Positions 34,068-44,395 of a DNA stretch of 64,000 bases are shown in pieces. A program made the position numbers and the translations under genes. The DNA is from Lecanicillium sp. G3. Its lineage: Eukaryota > Ascomycota > Sordariomycetes > Hypocreales > Cordycipitaceae. The DNA lies in contig JAZHPD010000052.1 of NCBI GenBank assembly GCA_037575805.1, positions 124,001-188,000 of the forward strand, given 5' to 3'. The notes below the pieces were generated by a model. That model worked only from the letters and a program-made list of their open reading frames with translations. It ran no database searches and was not told the origin of the DNA. Positions within the stretch are counted from its first letter, which is position 1. Each line of letters opens with the position of its first letter.

Positions 34068-34075
34068 TATATAAT
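34068..34075 (+). promoter_or_regulatory. TATA box TATATAAT
   Basis: Lies 89 bp before the NADAR start codon at 34164, a typical TATA-to-start-codon distance. Confidence 0.5.
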
Positions 34076-34163
34076 AGTTCGATTTCTCCGTATATCAGAG
34101 AAAACGATCGATATTCGACTTAATCTCATCAATCTCGAGAAGTATCGGTTGAGATCTTTAATC

Positions 34164-34798
34164 ATGGCGCCGGACAAGAGTAATCCTGGTGTCTACTTTT
34201 GGCGAGAATCGGACCCAGAGCTTGGATGGCTTTCGCAGTGGTATTACTGTCCGTTTCGCGACGGTGAGGACCCCACGCGCATCTATCCCACTGCAGAACA
34301 GTAAGCAGAATAAAATATATTTCCTCGCGGCCGGATGTTGAGCTGACACGGGCTAGCTACATGATGTACCAGAAAGCAATGCTCTTCGGCGACGAGCAAA
34401 CGGGCGAGCAGATCCTCGCAGCCGCGCACCCGCGTCTCGTCAAGGGCCTCGGCCGCAAAGTCCAGGGCTTCGACGAGCGCAGGTGGGCGGAGAAGCGCGA
34501 GGCCATCGTGCGCAACGGCAATATCCTCAAGTTCACCAACGCCGTGACGGAGGAGGGCTTCCGGAAGGGCACGGGGGCGGGCGAGTGCGCGCCGATCGAG
34601 GGGTCGCTGAGGGAGATGCTGCTCGCGACGGGGACGAAGGAGCTCGTGGAGGCGAGTCCGAGAGACCGCATCTGGGGTGTTGGGTTCGGTCCGGCGAATG
34701 CGCCGCACAACAGGGCGAGATGGGGGAAGAATCTGCTGGGAAAGGTGCTCATGGAGGTCAGAGAGATTCTGCGACGTGACGAGGAAGATAAGAGGTAA
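34164..34798 (+). CDS. NADAR-domain protein (YbiA/DUF1768 family)
   Basis: NADAR proteins hydrolyse N-glycosidic bonds of riboflavin intermediates or ADP-ribose-linked substrates; the substrate here is unknown. Exon 1 is 34164-34300, a 56-bp intron 34301-34356, and exon 2 34357-34798, giving 192 aa. Family landmarks are LSQWYYCPF near residue 23, then YPTAEHYMMYQKAMLFGDEQ, created across the splice (CA|C gives His). Later blocks are KGLGRKVQGFDERRWAEKRE, ILKFTNAV and the terminal DRIWGVGFG-(x)n-RWGKNLLGKVLMEVR. The essential Glu/His in the YPTAEH block are present. The chosen ATG gives a compact N-terminus. No toxin-antitoxin or ADP-ribosylation partner is adjacent. Confidence 0.93.
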
Positions 34799-35230
34799 GT
34801 AGTGCGAAGACGACAGTGCGTAATGGAGGAAGAGTGCGCAATATCTATATTTTGGATCGGTTGTATTGTTATTGTAGTTTTCTTGTTTTCATGAGACGCC
34901 AGACTGATTAAGCTCTCCGTCTATATCTATCCCAGATAAATTTCCCTCTCGTCATAAATACAAATGTCGCCCCCTTCTGTCCCTTTTGTTCTCGGGGCTC
35001 CAAAGACGGCGTAGTAGAGCGGCGTTTCTTCCCCAATATGGTGTTACAAACTCCCAGACCTGTGTGTTGTGTCCATGCTGAATCCGCTCCCTGGTAATAA
35101 GAAATGACAAGAGCTCCATGCATCCTCCACACGCTTTTTTGGTATATTGTACAAAGTTTATTATAACAGGCGGGCAAACAAGCACTGTTGGCTCTTGTCC
35201 CGTTTTCGTCTTCTCCAGCAGCCGAGCTGA
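34799..35230. other. convergent intergenic spacer
   Basis: A 3'-to-3' spacer between the NADAR gene (+) and TIM44 (-). Short frames near 34908-35185 (-) have no support. Confidence 0.5.
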
Positions 35231-36844
35231 CTAGTACCAGTCTCTGCCGCTCTTCTGCATCTCAATCAGGCGCCAGCCTCTCGTCTCGGGGTTGTTGACG
35301 TCCTCGGGCACTCGCGTGACACCAATGGCGTAGGTGACGAGCTGCACCTTGTCCTCCATACCGGCAGCCAGCTCGTTGGTCTTGGCGTTGCGGTAGACGT
35401 GGACCTCTTGCGTTCTGCAGGTGATGATGAAGACGGGCACGTCGCCGGGCTCGAGCATGCGCGCGCGCAGAATGTCGACGTTGCGGATGTCGAGGATGCG
35501 GCCGTCAGACTTCATGCCGGCCTGGAGGTACTGCTTGGTCAGGGCCTCGTAGACGGAGAACTGGGCGGCCGAGAGCCACAGCTTCAGCGTCTCGGTGTCA
35601 CCCTTAACGTAGGCATCGAGCACTTCAGGCAGGATGTACTCGCGGAGCTCCTGGAGAAAGGACTCGTTCTGGAAGCTGGGGTCCATCTCCCGGAACTTCT
35701 TGATGACCATGGCGGTCTCGTTCTCGGCGAACCAGCCACCGATGCGGTCGGTGATGCTGCGGGCCGTCGAGACCAGAGGGTTCTCCGACTCTTCGTACTT
35801 GCCCTTCATGCTGAAAAGGCCCTGGACGAAGCTGTTCTGGTCGCGAAAGTCTCTCCAGGCCTCCTTCCAGGCGGCGTCCTTGTGGATCGTGACGTTGGTG
35901 CCGGCGTCAGGGTCCTCCTGGAAGACCTGCTGCGGGCCCTGCTCCTTGACGCGGGCCTCTCTGCGGCGGCGACGTTCTTCTTTTTCGACCCATCCACCGT
36001 ATCTCGACGAGCTGCCATCGTCAATGACGTTCTTGACGTTCTTGTAAGCCTCGGTGTCACGGATGGGCTTGGTGGCCTTGTCCATGGCATCACCGGTGAC
36101 ATTGGCGGCCTTGCGGACGCCCTTCATGACCGAGGTGTCCCAGGTCCAGGCAGCGCCCTTTCCAATGGCGCCAGCGGTAGACTTGACGACGGTGGATGCG
36201 GTGGACGAGACGGCGCCGGTCGACTTTTCGTAGGCCTCGCGGGCTCGGCGGACAGACTCGCTCTCGCTGAACTGATGCGCAGCAGCGCCAATCTGCTTGG
36301 TTGACTCGTTCCATTCCTTGGAGGCCTGGAATTCAGTATTCATGGTCTCCATGAAAACCTGCCAGGGAGTCTTGTCACCATGCGGCGGAGGAGGGGGGAG
36401 ATCATCCTTCTTCTCCTTGCCCTCACCCTTCTCCCCATTCTCGCCTTCCTCCGACTTCTTTTGCTGTTCCTCCTCGGACTTGGTCTCGTCTTTGGCCTCT
36501 TGCTTGGCCTCCTCGCCCTCCTTGGGCTTCTCCTTGTCGGCCGCCTCCTGGGACGCGCCGGGCTTCTGCTCCTGTTGTCTGCGGCCGCTGAGGTGAATCA
36601 ACCTCGCCTGCTGACCGGTCGCGGCGCCGAAGCGGAGTTCGTTGGGTAGAAACTGGGATCGCAGAGGTGATTGGATCGCGCCGGGAAGCGTCTTTGTGGA
36701 AAGGGAAGCGGTAGCGCTGCGGCTCGGGTTCTTCGCAAGCTGCGAGGCTAGCCTCCTATATGCGGGAGAAGCTCCCAGGCGTGTCGTGGTGGCCTTGGGC
36801 AAGGCCGTCTCAGCCTTGCCGGCGCTTCTGATTAGGGCGTTCAT
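35231..36844 (-). CDS. TIM44: mitochondrial import motor subunit TIM44
   Basis: A matrix-side peripheral protein that tethers mtHsp70 to the TIM23 channel. Intronless, 537 aa from MNALIRSAGKAE at 36844; ten further upstream codons open by a non-ATG triplet and are excluded. A basic mitochondrial presequence covers about residues 1-70. A strongly charged Lys/Glu linker follows (about 85-140, EEGENGEKGEGKEKKDD). The family block TPWQVFMETMNTEFQASKEW is near 151, then an amphipathic middle and the C-terminal Tim44 domain (FREMDPSFQNESFLQELREY). Domain order and length are normal. It is divergent from uS11m, sharing a 407-bp promoter. Confidence 0.96.
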   Translation of the reverse strand: MNALIRSAGKAETALPKATTTRLGASPAYRRLASQLAKNPSRSATASLSTKTLPGAIQSPLRSQFLPNELRFGAATGQQARLIHLSGRRQQEQKPGASQEAADKEKPKEGEEAKQEAKDETKSEEEQQKKSEEGENGEKGEGKEKKDDLPPPPPHGDKTPWQVFMETMNTEFQASKEWNESTKQIGAAAHQFSESESVRRAREAYEKSTGAVSSTASTVVKSTAGAIGKGAAWTWDTSVMKGVRKAANVTGDAMDKATKPIRDTEAYKNVKNVIDDGSSSRYGGWVEKEERRRRREARVKEQGPQQVFQEDPDAGTNVTIHKDAAWKEAWRDFRDQNSFVQGLFSMKGKYEESENPLVSTARSITDRIGGWFAENETAMVIKKFREMDPSFQNESFLQELREYILPEVLDAYVKGDTETLKLWLSAAQFSVYEALTKQYLQAGMKSDGRILDIRNVDILRARMLEPGDVPVFIITCRTQEVHVYRNAKTNELAAGMEDKVQLVTYAIGVTRVPEDVNNPETRGWRLIEMQKSGRDWY

Positions 36845-37251
36845 CCTGAGATACAACAAACAAGAGTTGCCCACGCAATACTCCTGCTCGTTCGGGATGA
36901 AGAGGGAAGAAAAAGGGTTGCTTAGGAAAGGAAATAAAAAGAGGAAAAGAAGGCGATGGAACCGGGGCGCTAGTCAGAACGGATTTTTTGGGGGCTTGCC
37001 AGGCGATTTCGGCTGCAGTCGGGGGTCCGGCGCTGCTACTGGCCGCTGCCACTGGGCGAGTGGCCACCCAGGCCATAACTAGGCGGGAAAAAAAAAATGC
37101 CAGCGCGGGAAAACTGCGGCAAATCTCAGCTGAGTGCCCCTGCGAGCGACTCTCCAACGCCGGTTGATAGCATCTGTCAAAAAAATTACGATTTCGGGAT
37201 TGACAGTCCACAAGAGCTCTCCCAAAGCTGGCTCTTTACTCAATCCCCAAC
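36845..37251. promoter_or_regulatory. divergent promoter between TIM44 and uS11m
   Basis: 407 bp separate the start codons of two oppositely oriented nuclear genes for mitochondrial proteins. The left half is A/G-rich (the TIM44 leader as CT-rich on its own strand). Two sites of the form CACTGGGCGAGTGGCCACC near 37050 suggest a compact bidirectional promoter. No TATA box was seen. Confidence 0.55.
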
Positions 37252-37941
37252 ATGAGCCGATCGTTTATGATGCGGCTCGCCGCCCAGCCGCTTTTCCGGG
37301 CCACACCCGTCGCCAGCCGAGCAGGCCTCTCCCACGGCGCGAGATGGCTATCACAGACGAGCACGAGACAAGAGTCGAAACCGGCCGGACCGAGCACCGC
37401 GGCGTTTCTGCAGAACATGTACGGCACCGCCGAAAGCAGCGCGCAGCCGCAGCAGCGCGACGCGCTTGGCGACCTCTCCAAGAGCGCCGTCTTCGGCAAC
37501 TTCAACAGCAAGAGGAGCGTCGACACAGGCGCCCTGTCCGGCCAGCCACAGGCCGTCAAGGAAGACAGCTTCGAGCCGTACCACCTCCACGTCTTCTCGC
37601 ACAAGCACAACACGCACGTCACGTTTACTCACCCGAACAAGAACGCCATCATCTCCATGTCGTGCGGCAACGTCGGCTTCAAGAAGACGCGCCGCGGCAC
37701 CTTTGACGCCGCCTACTCGCTGGCCAAGTACGTCCTCGAGCGACTCATGTACATGGGTTACTCGACCAAGATCAACAGGGTGGAACTGTCGCTGCGTGGC
37801 TTTGGCCAGGGACGTGACGCTGCGCTCAAGGTGCTGATGAGCCCCGAGGGCTCGTTCATCCGGGACAAGATCGTCCGCGTGACGGATTCCACGCGCGTCA
37901 AGTTTGCGGGCACGAGGAGTCCCGGCAAGAGACGTTTGTAA
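37252..37941 (+). CDS. mitochondrial small-subunit ribosomal protein uS11m
   Basis: A component of the mitochondrial 30S-like subunit platform. Intronless, 229 aa. A mitochondrial targeting region of about 50 residues is rich in Arg and Ser (MSRSFMMRLAAQPLFRATPV). The uS11 domain is at about 110-229: YHLHVFSHKHNTHVTFTHPN, then ISMSCGNVGFKKTRRGTFDA and VELSLRGFGQGRDAALKVLM. The basic C-terminus FAGTRSPGKRRL replaces the bacterial KKRRV tail. Conservation is high in the RNA-contacting loops. It is divergent from TIM44. Confidence 0.95.
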   Translation: MSRSFMMRLAAQPLFRATPVASRAGLSHGARWLSQTSTRQESKPAGPSTAAFLQNMYGTAESSAQPQQRDALGDLSKSAVFGNFNSKRSVDTGALSGQPQAVKEDSFEPYHLHVFSHKHNTHVTFTHPNKNAIISMSCGNVGFKKTRRGTFDAAYSLAKYVLERLMYMGYSTKINRVELSLRGFGQGRDAALKVLMSPEGSFIRDKIVRVTDSTRVKFAGTRSPGKRRL

Positions 37942-38278
37942 AGATAATACATGGAGACAAAGGGGAATGCATGAGGTGGGAGAGCGATATTGTCATTGGT
38001 TGCTCTGCGAGAGCAATATATTGTACTATAGGTTTTGTACGATGTTACATTTTCCATACACATGAACTAAATACAACCAAAAACTTCATAACTATACCCA
38101 GCAATCCAGTATATATGGAAGCAGCAAAAGTGCAAATGAGAAATAACGTATGCTGTGGAGAAAGGGGAGCGTTTCGCTTGTCTCCCGGTTACTCGCCAAA
38201 ACGCCGTGCAAAAAGATAGAAAGCAGTGGATATCAAGTGTCGATGTGGTGCTGAAGCAGTGAATGCGTGAGTGCAACA
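37942..38278. other. convergent intergenic spacer
   Basis: 337 bp between uS11m (+) and the PPPDE gene (-). AT-rich with no gene. Confidence 0.5.
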
Positions 38279-39012
38279 CTATGATTCAGTACCAGGGCGC
38301 GATGGCTTTGTAATCTTGGTGCTGCCGCTTAAGCCAGAGCTGCGCGAGCTATTGTTCTGTAGCATTCTCGATCGTTCGGTCGCGTCGTCCGAGTCGTCTT
38401 CACCGTCCGAGTCGTCGAGGAGTTCACCGTCGGCGACGGGAGCATCTATCCAATCTCGGGGAACAAGGCAAGGGAGAGCTTTGCCGATGCTTGCAGCCCG
38501 ATTGAGCCAGCTGGGTCCCGGGTCGCCCGTAAGCGCCTTGCAGACGTAGGCTGTGAAGTGGTTACAGTTCTTGTTTAGTAAATTGTGATCGGGGCCGAGG
38601 AACTGCTCAGAGGCGGCTTGCAACGTGGCGTTGATTTCGTCTTCCGTGGCGAGCGTGAAGCCGTGCAGCAGCTCGCATCGAAAGCTACCACCCGGAGGTG
38701 GCGTCTTGGGCTTGGACCAGTATACACCGGAGACGCCGCGCTTATTGTGGCCTCCGTATGCGTATTCGCGGCCGTTGATGACGACGCCCGAGTGCAGGAA
38801 CGAGGTCCCAAAGGCCCATAGGATAGAAGAAACGCGGCCGCCCTACCGAGAATAATTGTCAGCCACGGTTCTGTATACGCGTCACTGTGATTGGCAGGTG
38901 CGCTTCTTACCGGCAGCAAATCATATACGTTTATCACTATTTCTGTTTTTTGCAGCGACTGTGTCGATCTGTGTCTGCCGACAGACTGTCTGGGCGTTGA
39001 TGTCGTCGACAT
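38279..39012 (-). CDS. PPPDE/DeSI-type thiol peptidase
   Basis: DeSI proteins are cysteine peptidases linked to deSUMOylation or depalmitoylation. Exon 1 is 39012-38911, a 68-bp intron 38910-38843, and exon 2 38842-38279, giving 221 aa. The PPPDE opening VINVYDLLPGGRVSSILWAF is restored by the splice (CCG|GGC). The catalytic His lies in LHSGVVINGREYAYGG and the catalytic Cys in LLNKNCNHFTAYVC. Between them is GVYWSKPKTPPPGGSFRCEL. The C-terminal 60 residues are acidic and Ser-rich (LLDDSDGEDDSDDATERS), probably disordered. The ATG at 39012 follows a short non-ATG extension. The exact substrate class is unknown. Confidence 0.92.
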
Positions 39013-40158
39013 GGTGCGGGCAGGCGGCACTTTTGCAGCAGCGCCGTGTTGAAGATGTTGTGTGTCTCGGTTGTCGGCGGTGCGGTGATCGGAGCCGGGA
39101 GCAAGCGAGGTATGCGGCTCAGTGAGTAAATCTTCAGGCGTGCGATGGGAGGTGCCGATGGGCGTCGTAAATGAGGTTTGATTCTGATGAAATGTGCGAT
39201 ATGGCGAATGAGGGTAGCCACATTGTGGGAGATGAGATTCTGGGGTGGTGCCGGGCTGAAGACAAGGCCAAGCAGGGTTGAGGCGAGCCCTGGAGATGGC
39301 TGGTGGCGTCAGTGGTTACTGAGTTACTGTACGGAGTACGTTGTACAGAGTACTGAGGTACCCGTCGCATGCGGCCAAAAGCCGTGGGCCTCTAGGTACC
39401 CTTACCCAAACTTGGCTACAGGTATTGTTAGTGATGGCCAATGGGCGCGAGTCGCCGAGCCTCCCGCGCGCGACTCAGTGTCCACTGACCAGATCAGGCC
39501 AGGCGGGGTCACGGGTTTACGTGGACGGCGAAGTCTTTTTGATGCCTTGTCACGGATGCACATGAATGATGTAAATGCTGCAGAACAGCCTTTAACAGTC
39601 CCCGTGCTTGCGTGCCTACCTTTGCATCTTCACTGCGCACGTCGGTATTATTTGTGGGCTGCTAACAAGACCCTTGCCGTGCCCTTGTACCTTGGTGACC
39701 CATCAATACAAGTATGGTACAGTCACACTGCGTACTCTATGCCTGGACAGTGCAAATGCGTAAGTAATATGAGCCAGCATGTATTAGATTTGTCCAAAGG
39801 CAGTATTTTGGAACTTGGCACAGCTGATAGCTCGAAAGGATGCGACGATTAACAATCCTCGGCCCTCTATGTGTCATGTCACCATATGGATGTGACTGAG
39901 ATCCCCTAAAAGGCTGAGTTTGTTGGGGAATAGTAAAAAATTCCGATATTCTGCACAATCTTCTGTAGGCGGAATACCCCGAACATGCGTAACAGGCATA
40001 CGCAGACCCCGGGCCATAGCGGCGAGTTGGCCGCTCGTCCGCACTGTTGTTACCTTACCCTATAGGACACCTGTATTTCGCGAACTGGATCTCTGGTGGC
40101 GATATCTTCTCTCTGTATGTAAAGAACAAACTGGGAGGAGACAACTCGCGAGACCCAG
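39013..40158. other. intergenic region upstream of the PPPDE gene
   Basis: Contains a TACGGAGTAC motif at 39330-39339 followed closely by a related TACAGAGTAC at 39344-39353. A 224-codon frame at 39178-39852 (+) is not convincing: it mixes unrelated composition and spans these promoter-type motifs. No gene is called. Confidence 0.5.
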
Positions 40159-40485
40159 CTAAGCCCGTGGCTGCATATCTTGGTGGTGGTGAGACCTGCC
40201 CTGCCGGTGTAGACACAAAACGACAGCAGCGCGGCTGGTTGCCTCACAGCCGAAAATAAAAAGGAAAGCCTCACCAGAAAGGACACCCAATTCCACATTC
40301 GGGCACTCGTAAGATGTAAACCAATCATACATGTCATCCTCGCCAAAATCGGACCTTTTACAGCGACCAGCTAAGCGACGCCACTTCTCGCCATGATCCG
40401 GATTGGCAATCTAAAATGTAACAATGAACTTAGTCTCTGTACCATAAATGGCCCCTGCAGCTACAAGGCCGAACAGAAAACCTAT
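40159..40485 (-). pseudogene. probable decayed small secreted protein gene
   Basis: One minus-strand frame of 109 codons looks coding but has ATA where a start is expected (40485-40483) and an internal TAG (40413-40411). The first residues form a signal-like segment (GFLFGLVAAGAIYGTETKF). After the TAG the frame continues with IANPDHGEKWRRLAGRCKRS, then DMYDWFTSYECPNVELGV, and ends at TAG 40161-40159. Four cysteines are present. ATG to ATA and CAG to TAG are both CpA-to-TpA changes on one strand or the other, the pattern of RIP. An alternative is a gene with an intron removing the TAG (TTTTAG could be an acceptor) and an unseen start. The family is unknown. Confidence 0.45.
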
Positions 40486-41111
40486 TCAATTTTGCCCCGA
40501 AAACTCAGGAACAAGGCACATAGATCCTGCTGGTGCTTAGCAGGCCCATTGTCCTGACGTCTGACATCAGCCCTAGCTTCCAATGCGGCCGGGCAAGTTG
40601 GACGACACCAAGACCCATCCATAAGGCAGGAAGCATCTAGACGAGCGAAGGATTCCCCCGAAGCTTTTCTTCTTAGCAAAAAAAAAAAAAAAAACCCCAC
40701 CGCGTGCAGCGTCGGCTCATTTGAGAAGTACTTTGCGCCAACTCAGCGCAGCTTGCCAAGGCGATTAAGGCCTAGTCCGTCGAAGCATTCTCCGTAGAGG
40801 TCAGCTTATGCTTCTAGAGCGGCCGAAAGAGCTTCCGGCGAGGCCTCTCGATGCAATAGTGTCCCCGATGGTTACCAATTGAACTGTTTCTTGCAGCAAA
40901 AGACTTGATTTTTGGCTCCGGATGAAACGGAGCCGGCGCGAAATGATATCGTGAGCTTCCATGGAATGGCGACTTCCTCTTTCGTCCTGTATAAGTCGGG
41001 TCGAGATGTTGCCGTCTATAAGAAGGACCGGTTGCCACGATGCAAATTAGATACTATTACTCACAGCAACTCGCACATTCACATCTACAAAAGAACTTTG
41101 CCCAAGTCATC
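40486..41111. other. spacer upstream of secreted protein
   Basis: Holds an A18 tract at about 40678-40695 and two TATA-like TATAAG sites near 40990 and 41017 upstream of the secreted-protein gene. A 72-codon frame at 40482-40700 (-) is not supported. Confidence 0.5.
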
Positions 41112-41951
41112 ATGAAGTACTCATTGGCCAGCATCTTTCTCGGCACTGCCCTCGCCCTCCCCGGCGGTGCGCCTCGCCCGACTGATGCCGTTCCCTCCAA
41201 GCCCATGCCTGACATTGAGTCCATCATGGCAGTCTCTCAGGACAGCTTCGAGAGCTACAAGGTCGGCGGCCTGAAGAGAGCCAACGCTACCAACAAGGCC
41301 ATCCACGGCAAGCTCGCAGCTACCGACGAGCCCCCCCACTGGGACTGCAGCGCCAAGCCCATCCTCACCTGGGGCGACCATGACGACGGCGGCCGCGGCG
41401 TCACCATCACCAACGACGCCGACGACTGGCGCGGCTTCTACATCTACCACAACAGCTGCGACAATGTCCCCTGGAAGTACATTTGGATCGAGCCCAAGGG
41501 CACCCAGTTTGTGTCCTTCCCCGAGCGCTTCGAGGGCCGCATCCAGCGCGGCGTCGACAAGACCATGCTCAACGGCCAGGCCCAGCCCCTGGGCTCGTGG
41601 TTCGAGATTAGCTGGGACAAGTACAACGTTGGCTGGGCCGACGTGTCGCTAATTCGCGGCTGCGACGGCGCGATCCTGACCTGGTCGCTGGATGGCGTCG
41701 ACAAGTGGAAGGGCTTCACGCAGTGGATCCTGGACGGCGCTCCTTATGGGGCGTACGACATGAAGAATGATGGCCAGTGGGTTATCAAGGCCACTGAGGG
41801 CGTGAATGCTGCTGTCAACACGATCCCTCGCGACTGGGACATGGAAAAGGTTGGCGCCGAGTTTGTCTACGTTGATGACGACCACGGTAGCCCTGTCATC
41901 TCTTCCAACAATGCCCGTTTCGGCACGTTCTGGCCCGAGGGTCGTGCCTAG
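41112..41951 (+). CDS. secreted protein of unknown family
   Basis: No family is recognised. Single exon, 279 aa from MKYSLASIFLGTALALPGGA. An in-frame ATG 24 codons upstream (41040) lies only 20-50 bp from TATA-like sites and would bury the signal peptide, so it is not preferred. The signal peptide ends near residue 16. A Pro-rich propeptide-like stretch follows, with KR at about residue 55. The main domain is Trp-, Gly- and Asp-rich: GRGVTITNDADDWRGFYIYH, then GWADVSLIRGCDGAILTW. There are only three cysteines, one each in HWDCSAK, HNSCDN and RGCDG. The composition suggests a beta-sandwich. The role is unknown. Confidence 0.82.
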   Translation: MKYSLASIFLGTALALPGGAPRPTDAVPSKPMPDIESIMAVSQDSFESYKVGGLKRANATNKAIHGKLAATDEPPHWDCSAKPILTWGDHDDGGRGVTITNDADDWRGFYIYHNSCDNVPWKYIWIEPKGTQFVSFPERFEGRIQRGVDKTMLNGQAQPLGSWFEISWDKYNVGWADVSLIRGCDGAILTWSLDGVDKWKGFTQWILDGAPYGAYDMKNDGQWVIKATEGVNAAVNTIPRDWDMEKVGAEFVYVDDDHGSPVISSNNARFGTFWPEGRA

Positions 41952-42752
41952 ATTGGGGATGAATTATGAATTGTATATATTGAAAATTGTTGGTATATAG
42001 GCCGTACCTGTTCAAATTAGTGTTATAGAACTTGAAAAGCATCATTTGTCAACTTGTCGCTGTCGTTTTCGCCGTAGCCATTGAATCACCCTTGTAGATA
42101 TGCTGTCGAGGCCGATTCGGCGCTTATACCAGCTGTAGAGCAGCAAAGCCGCCGATGCAGCACATCTCAGCGTAATCCGTAACAAAGTACAACCCGCCAA
42201 GATGCAGTGAGTTAGCTGCAGAGCTATTCTCTTCCCTGTAGCCTGTTAGCTGAAGATGACGCACTTGGAAGCTGGCCGAAGAGTTAATCACTTAAGTACC
42301 CGGAGCTTGTCGGAAAAACTAAATTCCCCACCCGCATTCACAGCACAATATGCCCACGCTTCAGAAAAATACGTCTCTTGGTGGGGTTCCAGAGCATCAA
42401 AATTCGCTGGCCGCAGTGCCCTTCTAGCTCCTTCCCATATTATTTCCCCCCTCCCCCTCCCTCTGACGGCATATCGTCTTTTTTAATACACCACCTACCT
42501 GTAGACGGGGTTTCTCGCTCGACGCATCTACAGCTTCCGGGTCTATTGGAAGTATAGTTGGCAACATCGCCAATTCAATAGCCCACCACGTCTCTACTCG
42601 CCATCCCTCCTTTCTTCTCTTCTCTTATCCCCACGTTTGTTCCCCGCGCAGCTCGGCCTGCAGCATTTGGACTTTGTCCACCAAGACACCAGCACCAGCG
42701 ACCACGCGCAACCGTACTCGTTCCCGTCCGATTCTACGCGAAATCAAGAAAG
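41952..42752. other. intergenic region upstream of OLA1
   Basis: 800 bp carrying the OLA1 promoter. A CT-rich leader begins near 42420. No gene was seen. Confidence 0.5.
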
Positions 42753-44395
42753 ATGGCTCCCAAAAAGGTCGTTCAGGAGGAGAAGATTCCGCTCGGCAGG
42801 CCGGGTAACAACTTGAAGAGTGGCATTGTAAGTCGGCGCCACAAGCCGCCAGTTGAAGCCTGTCCTTTGACTGGCTGCAGTAGCTTCGTCAAATCTTTCC
42901 TGCTAACCAGCAATCTCTTCAGGTCGGTCTCGCCAACGTCGGCAAATCCACCCTGTTCCAGGCCATTACAAAGTGCAACCTGGGCAACCCTGCTGTATGC
43001 TAAAAACCAACGCGCCCCTACCTTAGGCCGGCCCGCTCAGCCCAGAGGGACCCCCCCGGCCACCCGCCCGCCCGCCTATTTAAACCCACAGCTCGAGCTG
43101 ACAAAAATTTTTCCTCCTTCAACAGAACTTTCCATATGCCACCATTGACCCCGAAGAGGCCCGCGTCATCGTGCCCGATGAGCGCTTCGACTGGCTTTGC
43201 GAAAAGTACAAGCCCAAGTCTGTCGTCCCGGCTAACTTGACCGTCTATGACATTGCTGGTCTGACGCGAGGCTCCTCGACCGGTGCCGGTCTTGGTAACG
43301 CTTTCCTGTCGCATATCCGCGCTGTCGATGCCATTTTCCAGGTCGTCCGCAGCTTCGATGATGCCGAGATTATTCACATTGAGGGTGATGTCAACCCTAC
43401 CCGAGATCTCGACATCATCAGCGAGGAGCTTCGTCTAAAGGATATCGAGTTTGTCGAAAAGGCTCTCGAGAACCAGAAGAAGAAGACCCGCATGGGTGGT
43501 CAGAGTCTTGAGCAGAAAAAGGCCAAGATTGAGCAGGACATTATCGAGAAGATTCTCGCCTGGCTCCAGGAGGGCAAGGATGTCCGCAAGGGTAACTGGG
43601 GTCCCAAGGAGGTAAGAAATCTTGCTTGTTTTCTTTTTGCAATTGCGCTTTACATCCCCCATAATATGATGACAAAAGGCCATTGGCCCGAACTTAACCC
43701 AGCTCGTCGAACACCTCACCTAAACAACGCAGAGTGTGTACTGAGATAAACTTTGTTCTGAAATTGCTTCAAAGCAATCTTTCTTCCATTTGATTTGCAA
43801 AATTACAACCTACAAGGCCCATGGCTAACGCAACCAAATACAGATCGAGGTCATCAACCCCCTCTTCCTCCTGACGGCCAAGCCCGTCGTTTACCTTGTC
43901 AACCTGTCTGAGAAGGACTTTGTCCGCAAGAAGAACAAGCATCTCCCCAAGATTGCCGAGTGGGTGAACGAGCACGCCAAGGGCGACCCCATCATCCCCA
44001 TCTCGGTTTCTTACGAGGAGCGCCTGACGCGCTTCGAGACCGAGGCCGAGTCCCTCGAGGAGCAGAAGAATGTCGGCGCTCCCTCGGTGCTGCCCAAGCT
44101 CGTCACCCAGATGCGCAAGACGCTCCAGCTTGGCAGCTTCTTCACCTCCGGTGCTGACGAGGTCCGTCAATGGACCATCCGTACCGGCACCAAGGCCCCT
44201 CAGGCCGCCGGTGTCATTCACACCGACTTTGAGAAGACCTTTATCCAGGCCATCGTCTACAACTTTAACGTTCTCAAGGAGCTCGGTGATGAGTCCGAGG
44301 TCAAGGCCAAGGGCAAAATGATGACCAAGGGCAAGGAGTACGTTGTCGAGGATGGTGACATTCTCCTCATCAAGGCCGGTGCTGCCAAGGGTTAG
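42753..44395 (+). CDS. OLA1: Obg-like ATPase 1 (YchF/Ola1)
   Basis: A cytosolic P-loop ATPase of the TRAFAC class that binds ribosomes and modulates stress responses. Exons are 42753-42827, 42923-42994, 43126-43611 and 43844-44395, giving 394 aa, the same length as the yeast protein. The G1 loop GLANVGKST is formed after intron 1. G2/G3 surroundings are NFPYATIDPEEARV and DIAGLTRGSSTGAGLGNAF. The G4-equivalent is NLSE in YLVNLSEKDF, the Asn-x-x-Glu that gives ATP rather than GTP preference in this family. The C-terminal TGS domain includes ALGVIHTDFEK-like sequence (here AAGVIHTDFEKTFIQA) and ends GDILLIKAGAAKG. All three introns are phase 0. Confidence 0.97.

Larger units (their letters stand above)
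32116..34163. other. 2-kb intergenic region with two doubtful small open frames
   Basis: Carries the inositol oxygenase promoter on the left and the NADAR promoter on the right. Two minus-strand frames with some coding character are listed separately. A short G8 run lies near 32560. The region around 33700-33960 shows only a hydrophobic frame without support. Confidence 0.45.

Noticed and set aside
35399..36304. 301-codon + strand frame opposite TIM44
   Set aside because: Antisense shadow of a strongly supported gene.
39178..39852. 224-codon + frame
   Set aside because: Crosses promoter-type motifs, has no conserved segment and no coding composition.
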